Both the position numbers and the translations under genes were made by a program. From contig JAJPJL010000027.1 of assembly GCA_021324255.1 (NCBI GenBank), positions 1 to 38,361 on the forward strand: DNA of 38,361 bases. The letters are read 5' to 3'. This DNA is from Bacillota bacterium (GTDB lineage: Bacteria > Sysuimicrobiota > Sysuimicrobiia > Sysuimicrobiales > Segetimicrobiaceae). Positions 33,765 through 38,361 of the stretch are shown here, in pieces. A model generated the notes under the pieces. That model worked only from the letters and a program-made list of their open reading frames with translations. It was not told the origin of the DNA and searched no databases. Every line of letters begins with the position of its first letter. Position 1 is the stretch's first letter.

Positions 33765-34682
33765 GTGCAGCGCTACCTCGCGCGGCGGTTCGCCCAGGCA
33801 GCCGTTGTGCTCGTCGGTATCTCGGTCCTGGTGTTCATGTTGACGCACGTCATCGGTGACCCGGCTGCGCTGCTCCTCCCGTTTCAGGCGAGTCAGGAAC
33901 AGCTGGTCGCCGTCCGGCACGCGCTGGGCTTAGACCGGCCCCTCTGGTTTCAATACGCGGCGTTCGTCCGAGGAGCCCTGCACGGAGACCTCGGGCTCTC
34001 CGTACGCCAGCATGTGCCCGCGCTCACTCTGGTGTTGGAGCGTGTCCCTGCCACCGCGGAACTGGCCCTGGCCGCGCTGAGCCTGGCGGTGGGCCTGTCC
34101 GTCCCGCTCGGGGTCCTCGCCGCGCTACACCGGCGCACGGCCGTCGACCGGGCGGCGTTGCTATTTTCGATCGTCGGGCAGTCGATGCCGACCTTTTGGC
34201 TGGGGCTCCTCGCGATTTTGGTGTTTGGCGTGATCCTCAGATGGCTGCCCACGGGCGGAATGGGCGGATGGGCGCATCTGATCCTGCCGGCGACCGTCCT
34301 CGGTGTGTTTTCAGCCGCCGGCATCACACGCCTCACGCGCGCGTCCGTGCTCGACGTGGTCGCTGAGGACTACCTGCGTACCGCCCGGTCGAAAGGACTG
34401 CGCGAGACCGCCGTCATCGGGCGGCACATGCTCCGCAATGCCGCCCTCCCCGTGGTCACCTGGATCGGGCTGGAACTCGGAACACTCCTCGGTGGAGCGG
34501 CGGTTGCGGAGACCGTGTTCTCGTGGCCGGGGATGGGCCGCCTCGCCGTGCAGGCGATCTTCGCGCGAGACTTCCCGGTGGTGCAGGCGACCGTGCTGTT
34601 CGCCGCCGCCGTCTTCGTTTTGGCAACCCTGCTGACGGACCTGCTGTACGCATGGCTCGATCCTCGAATTCGTTACGGTTGA
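33765..34682 (+). CDS. dppB: Dpp/Opp-type ABC transporter permease, DppB family
   Basis: 305-residue permease beginning MQRYLARRFAQAAVVLVGISVLVFMLTHVIGDPAALLL, with the coupling loop EDYLRTARSKGLRETAVIGRHMLRNAALPVV, FSWPGMGRLAVQAIFARDFP and the terminal LTDLLYAWLDPRIRYG. It starts 25 bp after the binding-protein stop and overlaps the following dppC by 31 bp, the same arrangement as the pair at 13013-14810. About six membrane helices. Confidence 0.95.
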   Translation: MQRYLARRFAQAAVVLVGISVLVFMLTHVIGDPAALLLPFQASQEQLVAVRHALGLDRPLWFQYAAFVRGALHGDLGLSVRQHVPALTLVLERVPATAELALAALSLAVGLSVPLGVLAALHRRTAVDRAALLFSIVGQSMPTFWLGLLAILVFGVILRWLPTGGMGGWAHLILPATVLGVFSAAGITRLTRASVLDVVAEDYLRTARSKGLRETAVIGRHMLRNAALPVVTWIGLELGTLLGGAAVAETVFSWPGMGRLAVQAIFARDFPVVQATVLFAAAVFVLATLLTDLLYAWLDPRIRYG

Positions 34683-35575
34683 CGGAGGTCCGTCGCCCCG
34701 ATGGATCAGCCGCACTCGCGGCGTCCCGGCGCCGCGCCGGATCGTGGCTGCGGCGCGCTCCCGGCGCCGGCGCGGGAGCCGTGGTGCTGGGGCTCGCCTG
34801 CGCGTCCGCGCTCCTCGCCCCGCATGTGGCTCCGGCGGACCCGGGTATCCAGGACATCATGAATCGCCTCGCGCCGCCGCTGTCGAGGAACGCAGGGCAC
34901 GTCTATTGGCTCGGGACGGACCAGCTCGGACGGGACCTCCTCAGCCGCGTCGTCTACGGAGCCCGCGTGTCGCTCGCGGTGGGACTGAGCGCGGTGGCGC
35001 TGTCCGCCACCATCGGCACGCTGATCGGCGTTCTCAGCGGCTACTACGGCCGCCTCTGGGATGATCTGTTGATGCGCATCACGGATGTTCAGCTGGCCTT
35101 TCCGTCCATTCTTCTGAGCCTGGCAATTGTGGCGGTGCTCGGGGCCGGCGTGCGGAACCTCATCGCGGTTCTCGCGTTCTCGGGATGGGTCGGGTATGCG
35201 CGCGTGGGCAGAAGCCGTGTCCTGGGCCTGCGCCACCGCGAGTTCGTCGAGGCGGCCCGGGCGCTGGGAGCCTCCCACGCCCGGATTCTGCGGCGCCATA
35301 TCTTGCCGGGCGTGCTGCCGTCCATGCTGACGATCGCGAGCTTTTCCGTGGGCGGGATGATTACCGCCGAAGCCGCTCTGACCTTTCTCGGCCTCGGCGT
35401 GCCCGCGTCGCTCCCGAGCTGGGGCGGGATGCTGACCGACGGCGCTCAGTACATGGCCGTCGCCTGGTGGCTTGCAACCTTCCCCGGGGCCGCCATCATG
35501 CTCACGGTCCTGGCGACCAATCTCATCGGCGACGGACTCCGCGATGCGTTCGATCCGCGTTCCGCCGGGACATGA
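34652..35575 (+). CDS. dppC: Dpp/Opp-type ABC transporter permease, DppC family
   Basis: 307 residues from the ATG at 34652, inside the end of dppB; a TTG at 34679 overlapping the dppB stop (TTGA) is an alternative. A basic leader precedes the first helix. Hallmark VYWLGTDQLGRDLLSRVVYGARVSLAVG, then SGYYGRLWDDLLMRITDVQLAFPS, coupling loop REFVEAARALGASHARILRRHILPG, and the ending NLIGDGLRDAFDPRSAGT. It is followed 19 bp later by the amidohydrolase gene, not by ATPase genes, so this importer also depends on DppD/DppF-type proteins encoded elsewhere. Confidence 0.94.
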   Translation: MARSSNSLRLTEVRRPDGSAALAASRRRAGSWLRRAPGAGAGAVVLGLACASALLAPHVAPADPGIQDIMNRLAPPLSRNAGHVYWLGTDQLGRDLLSRVVYGARVSLAVGLSAVALSATIGTLIGVLSGYYGRLWDDLLMRITDVQLAFPSILLSLAIVAVLGAGVRNLIAVLAFSGWVGYARVGRSRVLGLRHREFVEAARALGASHARILRRHILPGVLPSMLTIASFSVGGMITAEAALTFLGLGVPASLPSWGGMLTDGAQYMAVAWWLATFPGAAIMLTVLATNLIGDGLRDAFDPRSAGT

Positions 35576-35594
35576 CGCGCTCGAGGAGGACACG

Positions 35595-36794
35595 ATGCTC
35601 ACGATCAACGGCTGCCGCATCGTCTCCATGGACGGCCCGGTGATCGAACAGGGTTCCATCGAGATCGACGGCACGCTGATCCGCGCCGTCCGCGGACGCG
35701 CTGCGGCCCGGCCAAGCGGCGAGGTCCTGGACGCCGGCGGGCTGACGGCGATCCCCGGGATGGGACAGATGCACGGGCACATCACCGCGTATATGCATAC
35801 GATGGATACCGCGCCCGTGAACGCGCAACCCGCGGCGCTGAAGGCGATTCAGGCCACCGCATTCGCGAGGAACGCGCTGGGGGCAGGGATCACCATGTGG
35901 CGCGACATCGGGGGGCACGCCCATATCGACATCCATCTCAAGAGAGCCATCAACCATGGGCTGGTTCCCGGCCCGCGCATGCTCGTGTGCGGCCGCTGGC
36001 TCGGCCGGAGCGGCGGGCACGGGAGCGGCCTGAGCGAGCCAGCGGACGGCGCAGAGGCGCTCCGCCGCGCGGTGCGCGAGCAGATCGCGGCCGGCGCAGA
36101 CGGGATCAAGCTCATCGCGAGCGGCGGTGTGATGGAAGCATCCGAAGATCCGTTCGCGATGGAATACACGGAGGAGGAGCTCGCCGCCGCGGTGGACGAA
36201 GCGCGCCGGGCGGGACGCTGGGTGACCGTCCACTCCCACCCCGCCTCGGCCACGCGTGCGGCAATCCGGGCAGGAGCGCGTTCGATCGAGCACGCGACGG
36301 AACTGCCGGACGACGTCATCGATCTCCTGATCAGCCGCGGCGTGTATATCGTACCCACCTTTGCGGCGTACTGGAAGCTGTCGCGTGAAGGAACGGAGAT
36401 TGGGCTCGACCCGGAGCTCGTCAGGATCGCCTCACGCGTTTGGGACCGGAAGATCGAGTACTTCATGAAGGCCGCGCGTGCGGGCGTGAAATACGCCACG
36501 GGCACAGACACCGGCGCACCGCGCGTCTTCCATCACGAGATCGCGCTCGAGCTCGAGCTCATGGTGCGGGTGGGGGTGGCGCCCGAGCAGGCGTTGCGGG
36601 CGGCCACGGTCAACTGCGCAGAGCTGATGGGATGGACGGATACGCTCGGCACCCTGAGCCCGGGCAAGGACGCTGATATCGTGCTGGTGGATGGCCACCC
36701 GCTCGAGGACATCTCCGCCACGCGACAGGTGCGTCATGTCTTCAAGGCGGGCCGGTATTACGCGCCGGAGCCCCCGGTGCCGCCGCTCCCGTGA
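35595..36794 (+). CDS. Metal-dependent amidohydrolase (imidazolonepropionase/prolidase-like)
   Basis: 399-residue TIM-barrel amidohydrolase, ATG 35595 with GAGGAGGA just upstream. It starts with the small beta-sandwich domain (MLTINGCRIVSMDGPVI) and returns to it at the end (LSPGKDADIVLVDGHPLEDI). Metal ligands: His60 and His62 in GQMHGH, Lys172 (carboxylated) in GIKLIASGG, His213 in TVHSHP, His233 in SIEHA and Asp305 in GTDTG, i.e. a complete binuclear site. The usual ID before the HxH pair reads GQ here. Relatives hydrolyse Xaa-Pro dipeptides, imidazolonepropionate, N-acyl or lactam compounds. As the last gene of the plus-strand Dpp operon (19 bp after dppC), it likely cleaves the imported solute in the cytoplasm. 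Substrate not determinable. Confidence 0.92.
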   Translation: MLTINGCRIVSMDGPVIEQGSIEIDGTLIRAVRGRAAARPSGEVLDAGGLTAIPGMGQMHGHITAYMHTMDTAPVNAQPAALKAIQATAFARNALGAGITMWRDIGGHAHIDIHLKRAINHGLVPGPRMLVCGRWLGRSGGHGSGLSEPADGAEALRRAVREQIAAGADGIKLIASGGVMEASEDPFAMEYTEEELAAAVDEARRAGRWVTVHSHPASATRAAIRAGARSIEHATELPDDVIDLLISRGVYIVPTFAAYWKLSREGTEIGLDPELVRIASRVWDRKIEYFMKAARAGVKYATGTDTGAPRVFHHEIALELELMVRVGVAPEQALRAATVNCAELMGWTDTLGTLSPGKDADIVLVDGHPLEDISATRQVRHVFKAGRYYAPEPPVPPLP

Positions 36795-36855
36795 CCGCGG
36801 CGCACGAAGGGTTCGGCGGCCCCCGGCGAATTCTACAGTAGCCCTAAATCCTGCG

Positions 36856-36870
36856 CGGACCGGTGGTCCG
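36856..36870. other. Short GC hairpin upstream of the small membrane protein
   Basis: CGGACC (36856-36861) pairs perfectly with GGTCCG (36865-36870) over a GGT loop, in the 99-bp gap between the amidohydrolase and the small gene. It could weakly end the upstream transcript, but there is no T-run. Confidence 0.3.
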
Positions 36871-36893
36871 GCCAGACATCGAGGGGTGACGGC

Positions 36894-37133
36894 ATGAGAG
36901 AGTGGTGGGCGGCAAAACGCTACCGGATGGTCGCAGCGATTGCGGCGGCGACGGCGTTCTTGTTCGCCATCCTGCCTCAGGATTGGATCGAGCAGCGGTT
37001 CGGTATCGATCCGGACGCGGGGAATGGTTCGCTCGAGCGGTTCTTCGTTGCGCTCGCCCTCGCGGTTGCCGTGACCTTCGCCGCGGCCGGGATCATGCGC
37101 CTCCGGCAGCGAGTGCCGGCCCGCCGCCGTTAG
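36894..37133 (+). CDS. Small hypothetical membrane protein with two predicted helices
   Basis: 79 residues. A basic start (MREWWAAKRYRM) leads into a hydrophobic helix (about 13-27), then an acidic, polar loop (QDWIEQRFGIDPDAGNGSLE), a second hydrophobic helix (about 49-66) and a strongly basic tail (RLRQRVPARRR). The charge pattern puts both ends in the cytoplasm and the loop outside. GAGGGGTG precedes the ATG. I do not recognise a family. It has coding-like third-position GC and a hairpin right after its stop, which support a real gene. It is separated by 99 bp from the amidohydrolase and may be independent of that operon. Confidence 0.65.
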   Translation: MREWWAAKRYRMVAAIAAATAFLFAILPQDWIEQRFGIDPDAGNGSLERFFVALALAVAVTFAAAGIMRLRQRVPARRR

Positions 37134-37135
37134 AA

Positions 37136-37153
37136 CGGCGCCGAGCGGCGCCG
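37136..37153 (+). terminator. Hairpin immediately after the small membrane protein gene
   Basis: CGGCGCC (37136-37142) and GGCGCCG (37147-37153) form a perfect 7-bp stem with a GAGC loop, starting three bases after the TAG stop. No T-run follows, so it is an intrinsic-terminator-like element of the GC-rich type at best. Confidence 0.4.
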
Positions 37154-37230
37154 ATGGCAACGCGTCACGGCCCCGCGGGCGCCGGCAAGCCCGGCAGGAG
37201 CCAGCGCGGCGGTCACACGCGGCAACTGCT

Positions 37231-37257
37231 CCGTGCGTGCCCGTTGGTGACGCACGG
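37231..37257. terminator. Bidirectional hairpin between converging genes
   Basis: CCGTGCGT (37231-37238) and ACGCACGG (37250-37257) are perfect reverse complements around an 11-nt loop. They lie between the rightward small gene and the leftward creatininase-family gene, which ends at 37272. Position and symmetry suit a shared transcription barrier; neither flank has a T-run. Confidence 0.45.
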
Positions 37258-37271
37258 GCGCGCCGCGGCCC

Positions 37272-38114
37272 TCACAGGGGGATCTCGAACGGGCGCATCG
37301 TGACCGTCGCGCGGCGGCTGTCGGCGATCAACTCGCAGAGGTTGTTCACCTGCGCCTCAAAGATGAGCCGGCCCTTCTCCGGGCTCGCCAGCGTCGGGTC
37401 GCCGCTCGCACCGGTTGGTCTCGACCGCGCGAGGAACTCTTGCGGGGTCGCCGGCGCCCACGCGAAGTTGACGCCGGCGACCGCCGGATCAACCGTGGCG
37501 AACCCCGCCAGGCTGAAGCGGCCGTTCGGCGGGTGCACCGCCCGTTGCGCCTCGCGCATGTTCACGAGGTGCCCGTAGCTGTGAAGCATCTGCGACGTCT
37601 CGTCTTCGCAGGCGTGGCCGACGGCGCCCGGGCGTCCGGACGTGATGGCGCCGATCTCGACGCGCGCGCTCAGCGCAAGGTCGAACAGCATCACGTATCC
37701 GCCGGTGCGGTTTCGGACTTTCACCGCGGCGATCTCGATCGGCGGGAGGTTCGCCAGCCGGTGTCCGTTGACGATGAAAATTCGCCGAAACCCATGGTAG
37801 AAGAGGCTCTGGCACACGTCTTCGATGACGGCGGTGAGGGTCTCGGCGCGCAGCGTGATCGTGCCGGGATAGGCCATGTGGTGCGGCGTCCAACCGTACC
37901 ACACGGGCGGGGCGACGAGGACGCCGGCCTTTCGCCCTGCCCCGAGCGCGACCGCGATCGCCTCCGCGGCGTCCGTCATGACCGGGAGGTGGCGGGCGTG
38001 CTGCTCCGTCGAGCCGACGGGCAGGAGCGCCACGTCGTCGCGCGCGAGGTACGCCTGAATCTCCGGCCACGAACGCTCATGCAACCAGGGAGTTTGGTCC
38101 GCCATGTCGGCCAT
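37272..38114 (-). CDS. Divergent creatininase-family protein
   Basis: 280 residues from ATG 38114, which has GGAGG 7 nt upstream; a longer frame to 38144 lacks this. The family layout is present with altered motifs: LLPVGSTEQHARHLPVMTDA (Glu37, His39, Asp48, but ARHLPVMTD instead of GPHLPLGTD), HHMAYPGTITL, NGHRLANLPP instead of NGHGGN (His118 kept), and HACEDETS instead of HAGEGETS (Glu172 kept). The metal ligands therefore survive while the substrate pocket differs, suggesting another substrate than the copy at 12064-12882. It is transcribed alone, divergently from the gene that begins at the right edge. Membership in the family is firm; activity is unknown. Confidence 0.9.
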   Translation of the reverse strand: MADMADQTPWLHERSWPEIQAYLARDDVALLPVGSTEQHARHLPVMTDAAEAIAVALGAGRKAGVLVAPPVWYGWTPHHMAYPGTITLRAETLTAVIEDVCQSLFYHGFRRIFIVNGHRLANLPPIEIAAVKVRNRTGGYVMLFDLALSARVEIGAITSGRPGAVGHACEDETSQMLHSYGHLVNMREAQRAVHPPNGRFSLAGFATVDPAVAGVNFAWAPATPQEFLARSRPTGASGDPTLASPEKGRLIFEAQVNNLCELIADSRRATVTMRPFEIPL

Positions 38115-38341
38115 CCCGGCGCCTCCTCGGAACATTTGCCGCACCTCCGGCGCCCGCCGCGCCCTGGGGCCCGCGTCGCACGCAGGGCGAGGCCCTCCGG
38201 CTCCGAGACGGGGCGGTCGGTCTCGTGTGGGTTCGGCGGTGCGTGACGTGGTCCCTAGTGCCGATCCAACTTGATTGACAGGGTGCGATATGATGGGGGC
38301 GACTGGTCATGGCAGCATTCATCGTCGCAGCGGAGGCACCC

Positions 38342-38361
38342 ATGCATCCTCTCACCCTTCG
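38342..38361 (+). CDS. Start of a gene running off the right edge (first codons only)
   Basis: ATG at 38342 with GGAGG five nt upstream begins MHPLTL and stays open to the edge. An in-frame ATG at 38309 (MAAFIVAAEAP) is an alternative start with a weaker G-rich site. Only six to seventeen codons are visible, so product and family cannot be judged. The 200 bp upstream separates it from the divergent creatininase-family gene and contains TTGACA at 38275 but no matching -10 box. Confidence 0.4.

Noticed and set aside
38275-38303. TTGACA with TATGAT near the right edge as a promoter
   Set aside because: The two boxes (38275-38280 and 38289-38294) are only 8 bp apart, and no -10 sits at 16-18 bp.

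Overview
This is a very GC-rich window (about 70% by eye). It is densely packed with ordinary metabolic genes in long co-directional operons. I see no rRNA, tRNA, CRISPR array, integrase or transposase. The content is solute uptake coupled to amide, cyclic-amide and carboxylate breakdown, typical of a free-living soil or subsurface heterotroph. Five of the six periplasmic binding proteins have plain Sec signal peptides without a lipobox cysteine (the leftmost is ambiguous), which favours a cell with an outer membrane. The mix of Liv, Dpp, HyuAB and creatininase-family genes at this GC resembles uncultured lineages such as Rokubacteria or the CSP1-3 group. That placement is a low-confidence guess.

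Layout. (A) 1-10956, minus strand: one operon reading alcohol dehydrogenase-like oxidoreductase, livK-like binding protein, livH, livM, livG, livF, M24 peptidase/creatinase, acyl-CoA ligase, cupin, PaaI thioesterase, then a peptide-type binding protein cut by the window edge. It looks like uptake of an organic (possibly aromatic or branched) acid, followed by CoA activation and processing. (B) 11040-12882: a GntR/FCD regulator read rightward, followed by a decayed creatininase-family gene, then an intact creatininase-family gene on the minus strand. (C) 13013-16425, minus: a Dpp-type binding protein and two permeases. A 488-bp gene-free leader lies upstream (16426-16913) and carries a direct repeat and several hairpins. 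(D) 16914-20346, minus: a polar amino acid ABC transporter (binding protein, ATPase, permease) with a zinc-dependent aspartoacylase/succinylglutamate desuccinylase-like hydrolase. Its leader holds a terminator hairpin that resembles a T-box. (E) 20534-32123, minus: GntR regulator, Dpp-type binding protein, two permeases, a 1060-residue Asp-box propeller protein, hyuA, hyuB. (F) 32240-36794, plus: a second, divergent and paralogous Dpp-type set followed by a metal-dependent amidohydrolase. E and F share a 115-bp region with a good promoter overlapped by palindromes, the likely operator of the GntR regulator. (G) 36894-38361: a small two-helix membrane protein, a divergent creatininase-family gene on the minus strand, and the first codons of a plus-strand gene at the edge.

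The recurring theme is a transporter next to a hydrolase for C-N bonds: HyuAB, two creatininase-family proteins plus a remnant, an aspartoacylase-like enzyme, an amidohydrolase and an M24 enzyme. Three Dpp-type modules have no ATPase genes and must borrow them from elsewhere. Nothing here is clearly a new defence or mobile system. The most interesting items are the regulatory DNA (T-box-like leader, divergent operator, repeat-bearing leader) and the unusual operon partners of HyuAB.
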